30,773 nt of DNA, from NCBI GenBank assembly GCA_964358485.1, contig CAYHPY010000041.1, positions 1 through 30,773 on the forward strand. Direction: 5' to 3'. The DNA comes from CAYHPY01 sp964358485 (lineage in GTDB: Bacteria; Elusimicrobiota; Elusimicrobia; UBA1565; UBA9628). A program made the translations under genes and the position numbers. Below, in pieces: positions 1 to 7,752 of this stretch. The notes beneath the pieces are model-generated. The model did no database searches, had not been told where the DNA came from, and saw only the letters and a list, made by a program, of their open reading frames with translations. Every line of letters starts with the position of its first letter. Within the stretch, counting starts at the first letter, position 1.

Positions 1-912
1 ACCAAATAAAAACCGGGGGGGCCGGGCTTCCGGGGGGGGCGGGGGCGTCTCGATGGGCTCGAAGCGGATCTTCGGGGGAATTTGTTCGGGCGGCGCAGCC
101 GGGGACGGGGCCTCCGGAGCGGGCGCCGCGGGTTCGGGAGCGGCCGGTTCCGGGGCCGGGGCCTCCCCTTCCGGGACGGAGTGGAACACGATGTCCGGCG
201 GGGGCTTGCGGTTGAAGGCGCCCTCGTAATCGGGCAATTCGGGCTTGGCCTTGGTTCGGGCGAGCTTGCGGAAATAAGCCTTGGCGGCGGCGCCCAATTC
301 ACCGGGGCGGCGCTTTCCTTTCAGCATGTTGCCGAAGAGATAGACGGCGTAGTCCTGAAGATTGAATTTTTCCTTGCGCCCCTCCACCAGGGACCATTTG
401 AGGGAATTGAAGGTTGAATCCTCCCAGTCGTTCTCCATGGCCAGACGCACGAGGTCCGCGCCGATATCCCCCGGAATGCCGTTTTGCGTCATCTGGTGAT
501 AGCCGTTGGCCCACACCCCGATGCGTTCCCCGGGTATTTTTTTCCGGTAGCCGTAGAGCGCGATGCCCTCGACCACTTCGGCGGGGGCGCCGCGGGAGAT
601 GGCCTGGTAGGCGGCGAAGGAAACGTCGGCGATTCGCTCCCAGGAGGCGTCGTCGAAATGGCCTTCGACCATCATCCGGAGCACGACGGGAATGCCTTCG
701 GCCTTGCCTGGCCGCACCACCTCCAGGCCGTAGGCCGCGAAACGCGCGGAGACCGCGTCCATGAGGGCGGAGCGTTCCTGCGGGGTGAAGCCCGGGTCCC
801 GGCTCAAGGCCTCGGTGAGGCTTTCAATCACGTTGCGCCGGGGGGCGCGGGGCTGCGCGGAACTCTCCGCGGGAAACAGGAGGAAGGCGGCCGACAGAAC
901 GGCGGAGATCAC
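1..912 (-). CDS. Secreted protein of unknown function, C-terminus cut by window edge
   Basis: An open frame runs from a GTG at 912 to the left edge with no stop, giving at least 304 residues. The GTG overlaps the TGA of the upstream protease gene (GTGA), which indicates translational coupling and fixes the start. The N-terminus (MISAVLSAAFLLFPAESSAQ) looks like a Sec signal peptide cleaved after SSA. The mature part, about residues 25-235, is probably helical and has no motif I recognise; it contains a GERIGVWANGYHQMTQNG stretch. From about residue 245 the chain becomes Pro/Ala/Glu-rich and unstructured up to the edge. The protein is probably periplasmic or surface exposed and works with the co-transcribed protease. 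I infer no function. Confidence 0.7.
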   Translation of the reverse strand, partial: MISAVLSAAFLLFPAESSAQPRAPRRNVIESLTEALSRDPGFTPQERSALMDAVSARFAAYGLEVVRPGKAEGIPVVLRMMVEGHFDDASWERIADVSFAAYQAISRGAPAEVVEGIALYGYRKKIPGERIGVWANGYHQMTQNGIPGDIGADLVRLAMENDWEDSTFNSLKWSLVEGRKEKFNLQDYAVYLFGNMLKGKRRPGELGAAAKAYFRKLARTKAKPELPDYEGAFNRKPPPDIVFHSVPEGEAPAPEPAAPEPAAPAPEAPSPAAPPEQIPPKIRFEPIETPPPPPEARPPRFLFG

Positions 913-2663
913 GGAGCCCCCGCGCCCGTCCGCTTGCGGATCTCTCCTTTCATCTCCTCCTCAAGATCTTCCAGCTCCTTGATTTCCTGCTCGATGAGGC
1001 GTTCCCGGGAATAGGGCTTGCTCTCCGTGATCTGGGTCTTTTTCGCGGGTGGGGGCGGAGGCGGCGGCGTGGGTGGCGCCGCGGGCGCCGCGGGCGCGGC
1101 GGCCGGAGCGGAGGTCGGGGTGGCGGGGGCCGCGGGGGCGGCCGCGATGACGGGAGCCGGAGCGGAGGCGAAGGACAATTTGAGTCCCGATTTTTCCAGC
1201 CAGCGCCGGGCCACGTCGGATTTCACCGCGAAATTGACCGAGGTGATGGCCAGGCCGTCGGCGGCTTTCCGTGACATCAAGGTGTTGACTCCGATGATCC
1301 GGCCCCCCGCGTCCAGGAGCGGGCCCCCGGAGTTGCCGCGGTTGATGCTGGCGTCGGTCTGGAAGGCGTTTTTGCCCTTGACCTTCCCGAGGTCGGAAAC
1401 CAAGGTGCTGACGACACCCGTCGTCAGGGTCCACAGGCCGCCTTGCTCGGGATGGCCGATGGCCGCGACGCGGTCGCCGATCTCGACCAAAGAGGGATCG
1501 CCCAAGGCCAGGGGTTTGGCCGCGGGGGTCGTTTCCAGCTGGAGCAGGGCCAGGTCCAAGCCGGAATCGAAGGCCAGGACCCTGGCGGGGACCGGGTCCC
1601 GAAGGTCCTGGGAATGGTCGCCGGTCATCTTCTTGGGTTTGAGGTAAACCCGGATCGTCTCCCAGGGCTTGCGGGTGGTGTCACGGATGACGACATGGGC
1701 GTTGGTGAGAACCCGGCCGGCCCCGTCGATGATGCTGCCGCTTCCCAATTCCCCGGAGCCGTCCTCCGTGGCGCAGAGAATCAACACGACCGAGCCACCC
1801 GCTCCCGAGTAGATGGCTTTGGGATTAAATTCCGCTTCGGGCTCGGCGGGGGCCTGGACTTCGACGACCTTCGCGGGTTGAGCGGGGGCCGGGGCTGCGA
1901 GAACGGTCGTCTGCGCCGCGGCTTGTTCCCGAACTCCTTTGAAAGAGGCCGAGGCAAGCTGGCTGTAGGCCAGCCCGGCCAGGAAATGGGCGCTGCCTTC
2001 CTCGGCCGGGGGGAGGGCCTTTTCCATCCAGGAACGCCGGACGTTGGATAGGCCCTCGTCAAGGCGGGCGGTTTCCGGGTCCGGGCGGTAGGCGCCCGCG
2101 TCCGCCGGAAGGGCGGCCGAAGGCAGGGGAGGGGTCAGCTGCCGGCAATATTCTCCCCAGCCGGCCTTGACCAAAGCGGCTCCGCCGGGGGTCCCGGCCC
2201 GGCCTTCGAGCAAATCCTTGACCCCGGAGGAAAGGGCGGGGGAATGATTCAGGGCGGCCCATTGGCGCAGGGACGCCAGGGCCTCTTCCTTAAAACCTTT
2301 CTCCAAGGGGAACTCGAGGGCCTGGGAGAGCTGAGAGACCGCAAGGGCCTGGTAGACCTTGCGAAGGGCGGCTTCCTCGCGGGAATCGGCGGCGACCAGT
2401 TGGCGGGGGCGCAAGAGCAAGGTCCGGTCCAGGAGGCGTTGGTCGAGGTCCTCTCCCTGGTCGGTGGGGATGCCCCCGCGGACCGCGGCGACGGCCGCGG
2501 CTACCCGGGCCCGGCGGACGGGGCGGGAATTGAGATAGCGGGAGATTCGGTTCATCAAGCCGGAGAGGCCTTCGGCCTCCCGGCGGGGAGCCGCGGAAAG
2601 GTCGGCGGCTCCGACGAAAAAGAGTGCGGCCATGACGGCCCGGAACGCTCGGCGTGCATTCAT
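909..2663 (-). CDS. Secreted trypsin-like (HtrA/DegP-type) serine protease without PDZ domain
   Basis: 584 residues. A signal peptide lies at about 1-25 (cleavage near LSAAP). A helical N-terminal region of about 240 residues matches nothing I know, followed by an Ala/Pro linker at about 253-278. The S1 trypsin-like domain spans about 283-492. The triad is visible: His323 in NAHVV, Asp370 in GLDLALL, and Ser445 in GNSGGPLL. The fold matches HtrA/DegP, yet there is no PDZ domain. The chain instead ends in an Ala/Pro-rich tail (about 500-540) and a charged, probably coiled-coil helix (about 550-578, many Glu/Lys). This is likely a periplasmic quality-control or processing protease. It is the first gene of a two-gene unit with the unknown protein downstream. 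It starts just after a strong promoter with no room for a Shine-Dalgarno site, so the message is probably leaderless. Confidence 0.85.
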   Translation of the reverse strand: MNARRAFRAVMAALFFVGAADLSAAPRREAEGLSGLMNRISRYLNSRPVRRARVAAAVAAVRGGIPTDQGEDLDQRLLDRTLLLRPRQLVAADSREEAALRKVYQALAVSQLSQALEFPLEKGFKEEALASLRQWAALNHSPALSSGVKDLLEGRAGTPGGAALVKAGWGEYCRQLTPPLPSAALPADAGAYRPDPETARLDEGLSNVRRSWMEKALPPAEEGSAHFLAGLAYSQLASASFKGVREQAAAQTTVLAAPAPAQPAKVVEVQAPAEPEAEFNPKAIYSGAGGSVVLILCATEDGSGELGSGSIIDGAGRVLTNAHVVIRDTTRKPWETIRVYLKPKKMTGDHSQDLRDPVPARVLAFDSGLDLALLQLETTPAAKPLALGDPSLVEIGDRVAAIGHPEQGGLWTLTTGVVSTLVSDLGKVKGKNAFQTDASINRGNSGGPLLDAGGRIIGVNTLMSRKAADGLAITSVNFAVKSDVARRWLEKSGLKLSFASAPAPVIAAAPAAPATPTSAPAAAPAAPAAPPTPPPPPPPAKKTQITESKPYSRERLIEQEIKELEDLEEEMKGEIRKRTGAGAP

Positions 2664-2669
2664 GCCCCC

Positions 2670-2698
2670 AATTTAACAGACGGGTATTGCTTTGTCAA
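2670..2698 (-). promoter_or_regulatory. Sigma-70-type promoter of the protease operon, leaderless layout
   Basis: On the minus strand, TTGACA (2698-2693), a 17-bp spacer and TAAATT (2675-2670). The ATG at 2663 follows the -10 box after only 6 nt, so the predicted transcription start falls at or beside the A of the ATG. No Shine-Dalgarno site can fit. The -35 box overlaps the -35 of the divergent asmA-like promoter. Confidence 0.65.
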
Positions 2699-2719
2699 GC
2701 GGACCGGGAATGTTAAAAT
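2692..2719 (+). promoter_or_regulatory. Sigma-70-type promoter of the AsmA-like gene, near-leaderless
   Basis: TTGTCA (2692-2697), a 16-bp spacer and TAAAAT (2714-2719); each box has one mismatch to consensus. The ATG at 2728 lies 8 nt past the -10 box, which leaves little or no 5' leader. The -35 shares bases 2693-2697 with the opposing promoter, so RNA polymerase should be unable to occupy both at once. Confidence 0.55.
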
Positions 2720-2727
2720 GGTCACAC

Positions 2728-5013
2728 ATGGCCAGGGCCAAAACCGTCGGGCGCTACCTCTTGAAAGGCGTCCTTTCGGCCGTCCTGATCGCGGGGGTAA
2801 TCTTGTTTTTGGCTACCTACGCGTTGGAGTCCTTCCTGCCCCCGGAGCGTCTCCGGGCGCTGGTAATCGAGCATGGAAGGCGTGCCTTGGGCATGGACGT
2901 CCGCCTCCGAGAGGTTTCGGTGGGCTGGTTTTCGGGGATATCTTTGGGTGGGTTGGAGATCGGCTCGGCGGCCAGTCCCTTTGTCCGGGCCGACGGGGTG
3001 GAATTGGGCCTGCGCTGGCTTGCGTTGTTGAAGCGGGAACTGGTGGTCGGGCGGGTCTGGATCGGGGGTTTGGACCTGCGGCTTCTGCGCGACGATCAAG
3101 GGCGGATGATCCTGCCGGGGCATCCCTCGGCGGAGCCTTCCGCCGAGGTCCCTGCCTCCAAACCCCCATCCCCATTCATCTTAGAGGTTTCCTTCGCCGA
3201 GGTCTCGGGTGGGCGCCTGATGGTGGAGGGGAAAAAAGGCGATACCTGGGAGTTCTCCGGGATCGAATTGACGGCTCGCGACGCGCGCTTGGAGGGCCCT
3301 TTCGCCGTGAGAGCCAGAGGACGGGCCGCCTGGACCCGGGCCGGCGGCGCCCCCGCTTCCGTCGTGACGGAGGGCCTATTGGATTTGGCCGGGCTTAACC
3401 CGGAAAAAATGTTTTACCAGGCCAAGGACATGGACCTCCGGCGCGGTCCGTGGAGAATGGACGGTTGGTTGAGGCTCCGGGACTTCAAGAAGCCGTCCCT
3501 GGAATGGCGTGGCTCCCTGCGGGCCGACAGCCTGCAGGGAACCGAAATCGGCGTGCCCGTGCCGGGGCTCATTCTTCCCCGTGGCCTGCGTCTCTCGGCG
3601 GATCTTTCCTGGCAGCCGGGAATTTTGACGCTGACGGGCCTGAAAGGAGAAGTTCCGTCGCTGGGTCTCGGTCAGGCGGGGGGCCCCGAGGGGCGGGTGG
3701 GGGTCAAGGCGCGTGGGGCGGCCGTTTTTTCCCCGGGGAAATCCCCCGCCCCATCCGGCAGAATCGAGCTCGAGGTGGAATTGCCCCGGATCGAGAAACG
3801 GGCGGAGAACTGGCTGGGGCGAAAAGCCCCCAAGCTCTCGCTGCCTCCGGCGGTTTGCCGCCTTTCCGGGGAGGTCTCCCCGGCCGGCTTTGACGTCAAA
3901 TCGGCCGACTGCACTGCCGGGCGGGCCGCCGCCGCCGCCACAGGCCGGGTCCGGGGACTCCCGCCGAGGTCCTTCGAACTGCGGACCTCGCGGGGGAAAG
4001 CCGAGCTCGCCGAGGTTCCGCCGTTCATCCCTCCCGGGGCCAAGGTGGACGCCCTTTCGGGCCCGGCGACTTTTTTCCTCTCGATCCTGGGGCCCCCGGG
4101 AAGCGTCCGCTGGGAAACCGCGGTCAGCCTGCCCAAGGGAGGGGGCAATTACGCGGGCTTGGAAATCTCCGATTTGCGCGCCGACGCCCGCCTGAGCAAC
4201 CGGCGGATCTCCATCGGCCCGCCCTTCGAGGGATTGCTCCTGGGCTCGACCTTCCAGGGCACGGTGGAAATCTATCTCCATCCGACCGCGCCCGCGGTCG
4301 CCGTCAACCTGTCGTTGGCCTCTCTGGAATTGTCGCCGTTGTTCAAAGCGCTCAAGGAGCGGGCGGCCGCGCACGCCGGGAACGCTCCGTCCCGCAAATT
4401 CCCCAAACGCTGGTCGGTGAGCGGCGGCCTGGATATCGGGGAGCTCCGTCACACCGGCCTGACGGCCCGGAAGGTGCGGGTGGATTATGCGCTCACCGTT
4501 TCCTCGGGGCTGTCCGATGTGGCGGGACGGGCCAGCCTCAAGGCCGCGGGGGGGCGCCTGCTCAAGCTCGAGGGGGCTTCGAGCGAATCCTCCGCGCTGA
4601 GGGCCCTTCTGGTCCCCCTGATCGTGCTCCAGAAAATCGGAAACGCCGGGCCCCTTCAGCTCCTGCCGGATCTCAACGACGTGGAGTTCCACGAGATCTC
4701 CGGGGAATATGATTTCAAGGCGGGAGTCATGGAAGTCCGGTCCTGCACCCTCAAGGGCCCCAAGCTGGAACTGCGCACCCGGGGCACCCTGGATCTTCCG
4801 ACCGGCAAGATCGCGTTGACGGTGCAGGCCGACGTGGCCCGCCTGCCGACGACCCTGGAGTTCGACGTCTCCGGGACCGTGGCCAAGCCCGTCACGATCT
4901 TGGACAAGGGAAAGCTGTTGACCGAGCCCGTTCTTCAGCTTTTGAAAGGGGAACCTATAAAGAAGATTTTCGAGAAGGTTTTCCCGGAGTCCAAGCCCCA
5001 AGCGCCTAAGTGA
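2728..5013 (+). CDS. AsmA-like (AsmA/TamB-type) inner-membrane-anchored envelope protein
   Basis: 761 residues from the ATG at 2728. An upstream in-frame start at 2692 was rejected because it lies inside the promoter -35 box. One N-terminal transmembrane helix (about residues 11-31) is followed by a long periplasmic region of repeated beta-strand patterns. It opens with the typical AsmA layout (LRALVIEHGRRALGMDVRLR, then a GISLGGLEIG-type segment). The C-terminus has the AsmA pattern of a short repeated strand set (LDLPTGKIALTVQADVARLP, then VSGTVAKPV). Family members are thought to form hydrophobic-groove bridges that move or organise lipids between the membranes. It is a single gene, divergent from the protease unit and convergent with the lipoprotein trio. 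The family call is good; the exact role is unknown. Confidence 0.75.
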   Translation: MARAKTVGRYLLKGVLSAVLIAGVILFLATYALESFLPPERLRALVIEHGRRALGMDVRLREVSVGWFSGISLGGLEIGSAASPFVRADGVELGLRWLALLKRELVVGRVWIGGLDLRLLRDDQGRMILPGHPSAEPSAEVPASKPPSPFILEVSFAEVSGGRLMVEGKKGDTWEFSGIELTARDARLEGPFAVRARGRAAWTRAGGAPASVVTEGLLDLAGLNPEKMFYQAKDMDLRRGPWRMDGWLRLRDFKKPSLEWRGSLRADSLQGTEIGVPVPGLILPRGLRLSADLSWQPGILTLTGLKGEVPSLGLGQAGGPEGRVGVKARGAAVFSPGKSPAPSGRIELEVELPRIEKRAENWLGRKAPKLSLPPAVCRLSGEVSPAGFDVKSADCTAGRAAAAATGRVRGLPPRSFELRTSRGKAELAEVPPFIPPGAKVDALSGPATFFLSILGPPGSVRWETAVSLPKGGGNYAGLEISDLRADARLSNRRISIGPPFEGLLLGSTFQGTVEIYLHPTAPAVAVNLSLASLELSPLFKALKERAAAHAGNAPSRKFPKRWSVSGGLDIGELRHTGLTARKVRVDYALTVSSGLSDVAGRASLKAAGGRLLKLEGASSESSALRALLVPLIVLQKIGNAGPLQLLPDLNDVEFHEISGEYDFKAGVMEVRSCTLKGPKLELRTRGTLDLPTGKIALTVQADVARLPTTLEFDVSGTVAKPVTILDKGKLLTEPVLQLLKGEPIKKIFEKVFPESKPQAPK

Positions 5014-5017
5014 GCTG

Positions 5018-5035
5018 GCGGGGCGGCAGCCCCGC
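5018..5035. terminator. GC-rich hairpin between convergent genes, possible bidirectional terminator
   Basis: GCGGGGC (5018-5024), loop GGCA, GCCCCGC (5029-5035): a perfect 7-bp stem between the stop codons of two converging genes. No T-run follows on either strand, so it is not a textbook intrinsic terminator. Its position suggests it helps end or protect both transcripts. Confidence 0.4.
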
Positions 5036-5044
5036 TGTGCCGGC

Positions 5045-6367
5045 CTAGCGCGCGGTCCTGAAGGACAGGTAGGTCCGCCGGCCCTTTTGAATCCGGACGC
5101 CCTTGAAGCGCTCGGTCAGGACCGGCTGGCCCGCGGCGTTTTGGAACTCCACCGCGACCTCGTGGACGCCCGGCGCCAAGCGCAGCCGGGCCATGCGGAT
5201 CTGGGAGGGCAGCGTGGTCCAACCTCGGGTGTCGGCCACCTCGGTGGCCGCGGCCCCCACGTTGGAGGTGATCTTGGTGAAGATCGCCATACCGGAATTC
5301 TTTCCGTATTTGTCCTCCGCGGCCTTGGTCGCGGCCTGGGCGATGATGTATTTGATCATGGCCCGGGCCAGCGCCCGGGCGCGGATGGCCCCCAGGCGGT
5401 CGGCGAGGTCTTTGTAGGCGATGGCCGAGATGTCCTCCGCGAGTTGGGTGGGGGCCGAGTGTTCCCCGGTCCGGACCTCCGAGCCCGCGACCAGAAACGG
5501 GTCCTGGACGTATTCCGGGAAGGCCACGGTGATGGCCTTGCCGGTGATTCCGGCGGCCAGGGCGTTCTTGAATTGGGCGGAATTGGCCTCTGGGTCGTTC
5601 TTGGCCTTGAGGGCGTTGACCGCCAAGGCCGCCTCGTTCCAGGCCACCTGGAACGTCTTGGAGATTTTCCGGGGGGCGACGCCGTTGTAATGGATGAAGA
5701 CCAGCTCCCCGACCTCGCCGTCCGGGGGGAGGTCGAAGGAGGGCTTGAGGGTGTTGTAGGCCTTGCCGTACCAGTCGTAGGCCGCGTCGGCGGCCTCCAG
5801 GGAGACCCGGGCGTCGTCCTGCTTGTCGGCGTCCAGGTAGAGCAGATGGTCCAGGTAGCGCGCGAAGGCGTCGTCCTTGTAGGACCTCCGGGATTTGCCG
5901 CGAGAAAGGCCGTCCAGGTAAACTTCGACCTTTCGGGATTCGACCAAGGCCTCGTCCGGCTGACCCAGAAAGACGAAATTGAGCGCGCGAAAAACGTTGG
6001 TCAGGGCCCGCTCGTAGGCTTCCCCGCCGTAATCCATGGTCATGTCGTTGAGGAGCATGGTTCCGGCGGCCTTGGTCGCGCTCTTGGTGTAGAGCTCGAT
6101 CATCCGGTTCTCGGCTTTCTCGAAGCTGGCGTCGGACTCCCGGAATTTCCCCGCGTGGTGCTGGAGCAGGCCCAGGTCCAGGTAATACAGGACCAGGTTC
6201 TTTTTCGAGTATTCGGTTTCCTTGACGGACTCGAGGTAGGACTGCGCCGCCGGGAAATCGCCGGCGGCCAGGTGGGCGTTGAGGGTTTTCTTGGAGAGGT
6301 GGGAGGGACCGCAGCCCGGGAGCCACGCCGCGGCCGCCAGGACCAGCGCGGCGCGCTTGGCGGTCAT
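5045..6367 (-). CDS. COG3014-like lipoprotein, partner of LpoB/LPP20
   Basis: 440 residues. The signal peptide ends in a lipobox (WLPGC, Cys19), so the mature protein should be a lipid-anchored periplasmic or outer-membrane protein. The N-terminal half has TPR-like helical repeats (AAGDFPAAQSYLESV, LGLLQHHAGKFRESDASFEKAE). The C-terminus ends in a beta-rich region (LRLAPGVHEVAVEF, then KGRRTYLSFRTAR) like surface-carbohydrate or PEGA-type modules. The start lies 5 nt after the lpoB stop. It is the last gene of the LPP20-LpoB-COG3014 trio, an arrangement known from other Gram-negative bacteria, so a role in cell-wall synthase control is inferred from neighbours. It ends in TAG. Confidence 0.7.
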   Translation of the reverse strand: MTAKRAALVLAAAAWLPGCGPSHLSKKTLNAHLAAGDFPAAQSYLESVKETEYSKKNLVLYYLDLGLLQHHAGKFRESDASFEKAENRMIELYTKSATKAAGTMLLNDMTMDYGGEAYERALTNVFRALNFVFLGQPDEALVESRKVEVYLDGLSRGKSRRSYKDDAFARYLDHLLYLDADKQDDARVSLEAADAAYDWYGKAYNTLKPSFDLPPDGEVGELVFIHYNGVAPRKISKTFQVAWNEAALAVNALKAKNDPEANSAQFKNALAAGITGKAITVAFPEYVQDPFLVAGSEVRTGEHSAPTQLAEDISAIAYKDLADRLGAIRARALARAMIKYIIAQAATKAAEDKYGKNSGMAIFTKITSNVGAAATEVADTRGWTTLPSQIRMARLRLAPGVHEVAVEFQNAAGQPVLTERFKGVRIQKGRRTYLSFRTAR

Positions 6368-6372
6368 TCAAC

Positions 6373-6969
6373 TCACCAGGAAACTTTGCTTTGCTTGACG
6401 AACTTCTTGATCTTCTTCTGGCCGTTCCAGGAAATCTTGTTGGTCTTCAAATCCAGGAGCTTGAGGTTGATCTGGTAGAGCATCACCGATTTGCCGCCCT
6501 CCTGGTCCTTGATCGTGTTGATGGCGCCGCTGAGCATGAAATCCGCGCCGGCTTCCTGGCCGTGCTCCTTGCGGGTGTCCTCGGAAGCATTGGCGTCCTG
6601 GTCCAGGCGCTCGTCGCGGACCTCGCCCCGTTCGGACTTGCTGGCGACGAATTCCACCTGGCCGGAGTTGATCAGGGCGCGCTGAAGCTCCTCAACGAAG
6701 GTGTCCACGTTGATGTGCTCGTGGCTCTGGTTGCGGACCGAGCCGACGATGACGGTCGGCTCCTTGCCGCCGGCGGTCTTGGCCTTGGCCAACCACGGGC
6801 GGGCCAGGCAGTCGGCGATCATTTCCTCGGCGGTCAGGCGCGCGTCGGTGTCGTTCCAGCGCCCGCTCAGGTCCTTGACCTCGTCGACCTCGATCCTCTT
6901 GACCTGGGTCGAGGCTCCGCAGCCGATGGAGATCGGCAGCATAAACGCCAGAAGATATCGAAAAATCAT
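6373..6969 (-). CDS. LpoB-like penicillin-binding-protein activator lipoprotein
   Basis: 198 residues. The signal peptide has a lipobox (SIGC, Cys17). The core resembles the LpoB family: DLSGRWNDTDARLTAEEMI, a VIVGSVRNQSHEHINVDTF strand-helix region, then GADFMLSGAINTI and a strand pair (YQINLKLLDLKTNKISWNG). Known LpoB proteins are outer-membrane lipoproteins that reach through peptidoglycan to activate a class A penicillin-binding protein. No PBP gene is in this window, so the target is unknown. A strong intercistronic hairpin precedes it, and the Shine-Dalgarno match is weak. It is the middle gene of the lipoprotein trio. The family assignment is fairly sure; the partner is inferred. Confidence 0.72.
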   Translation of the reverse strand: MIFRYLLAFMLPISIGCGASTQVKRIEVDEVKDLSGRWNDTDARLTAEEMIADCLARPWLAKAKTAGGKEPTVIVGSVRNQSHEHINVDTFVEELQRALINSGQVEFVASKSERGEVRDERLDQDANASEDTRKEHGQEAGADFMLSGAINTIKDQEGGKSVMLYQINLKLLDLKTNKISWNGQKKIKKFVKQSKVSW

Positions 6970-6991
6970 GATTCCAAATGAGGCGCCGTCT

Positions 6992-7021
6992 CCCGCCCCG
7001 GCGGAAATCCGCCGGGGCGGG
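6992..7021 (-). promoter_or_regulatory. Strong intercistronic hairpin between LPP20-like and lpoB-like genes
   Basis: Two perfectly complementary 14-nt arms (6992-7005 and 7008-7021) with a 2-nt apex; the closing A-T pairs probably open to a 4-nt loop. It lies in the 66-nt gap between the two genes. No T-run follows on the minus strand, so attenuation, an RNA processing site or protection of the upstream message fits better than full termination. Confidence 0.55.
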
Positions 7022-7035
7022 GGGACGACGTCGGT

Positions 7036-7620
7036 TTAGTGCTTCGCTTCCTCGGCCGCGACTTCGTCGAAGGCCTTTTCCGCGTTGGCCCGGACGTAAT
7101 CGCGGACCTTGGAGTCGAGCTCCTTGGTGTCGTCGAGGGTCTTCTTGATCGCGGACATGTCGAGCTTGGCCAGGGAGTACAGGGTCCCGTCGGCCGGATC
7201 CTTCCAATGGTCGATGATGACGACCCCGTGGAGGGTGGACTTGGCGAACACCTTCAGGGTGTTGGAGACGTGCTGTTCCTCGCTGGAGGACTTCATGTCG
7301 CCCGCCGTGGTGGAGGCCATGTACTTCTTGCCGAGGGAGGAGACGTAGGTATTGAGGGTCTTGTTGATCTCGTCCCGGGCATGGTCGTCGGCCGAGGAAC
7401 GGGCCAGGGCGGGGTTGCGGATTCCGGCCGCCATCCCCACTCCGTAGAAGACTCCCGCGCCGCCGTCCTTGAAGGCTCCGGAGCCTTTGTTCACCCACTC
7501 CGGCCCCGCGGCGACGGGGGCTTGCGCCGGCTTGGAGCTCACGCAGCCCGCCAGAAGACCGATGGACAGGGCCCATACGGCGGCGCCCACGCGCCCGGCA
7601 TTCGTCGAGAAACCTCGCAT
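7036..7620 (-). CDS. LPP20-family lipoprotein
   Basis: 194 residues from the ATG at 7620, chosen because AAGGAGGT sits 9 nt upstream; a longer frame to 7674 would include the promoter. The signal peptide ends in a lipobox (GLLAGC, Cys24). The mature part begins PEWVNKGSGAF and continues FYGVGMAAGIRNPALARSSADDHARDEIN, the hallmark of the LPP20 family: an Ala/Arg-rich helix after a GVG strand. It is the first gene of the trio with LpoB-like and COG3014-like lipoproteins. It has its own promoter and a leader of about 38 nt with a real Shine-Dalgarno site, unlike the leaderless genes nearby. The family call is good; the biochemical role is unknown. Confidence 0.75.
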   Translation of the reverse strand: MRGFSTNAGRVGAAVWALSIGLLAGCVSSKPAQAPVAAGPEWVNKGSGAFKDGGAGVFYGVGMAAGIRNPALARSSADDHARDEINKTLNTYVSSLGKKYMASTTAGDMKSSSEEQHVSNTLKVFAKSTLHGVVIIDHWKDPADGTLYSLAKLDMSAIKKTLDDTKELDSKVRDYVRANAEKAFDEVAAEEAKH

Positions 7621-7664
7621 GTTAATAGTACCTCCTTGGATCGAAAAAGCGCACGAACAGGCTG

Positions 7665-7693
7665 AGTGTATCATCCCGAATTTCCTTTGTCAA
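7665..7693 (-). promoter_or_regulatory. Sigma-70-type promoter of the lipoprotein trio
   Basis: On the minus strand, TTGACA (7693-7688), a 17-bp spacer and TACACT (7670-7665). The predicted start near 7658 gives a leader of about 38 nt that contains AAGGAGGT before the ATG at 7620. Confidence 0.65.
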
Positions 7694-7733
7694 GGAGACT
7701 TGGGTCACAATCCGTAACACCCCCGCTGGGCTT

Positions 7734-7744
7734 TATGATACGAT
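7734..7744 (+). promoter_or_regulatory. -10 region of orn, near-leaderless
   Basis: Two overlapping -10 candidates: TATGAT (7734-7739), and TACGAT (7739-7744) with an extended TG at 7736-7737. The ATG at 7753 is 8 nt beyond the second box. No good -35 or Shine-Dalgarno site is visible, so an extended -10 promoter giving a leaderless or nearly leaderless message is the likely reading. Confidence 0.4.
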
Positions 7745-7752
7745 GCTCCGGC

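Noticed and set aside
1018..1647. Plus-strand Gly/Ala-rich frame opposite the protease
   Set aside because: It is the reverse complement of the protease's Ala/Pro tail and catalytic domain, with no independent support.
6992..7021. Intrinsic terminator
   Set aside because: No T-run follows the stem on the minus strand and the next gene of the trio lies directly downstream, so only a processing or attenuation role was kept.
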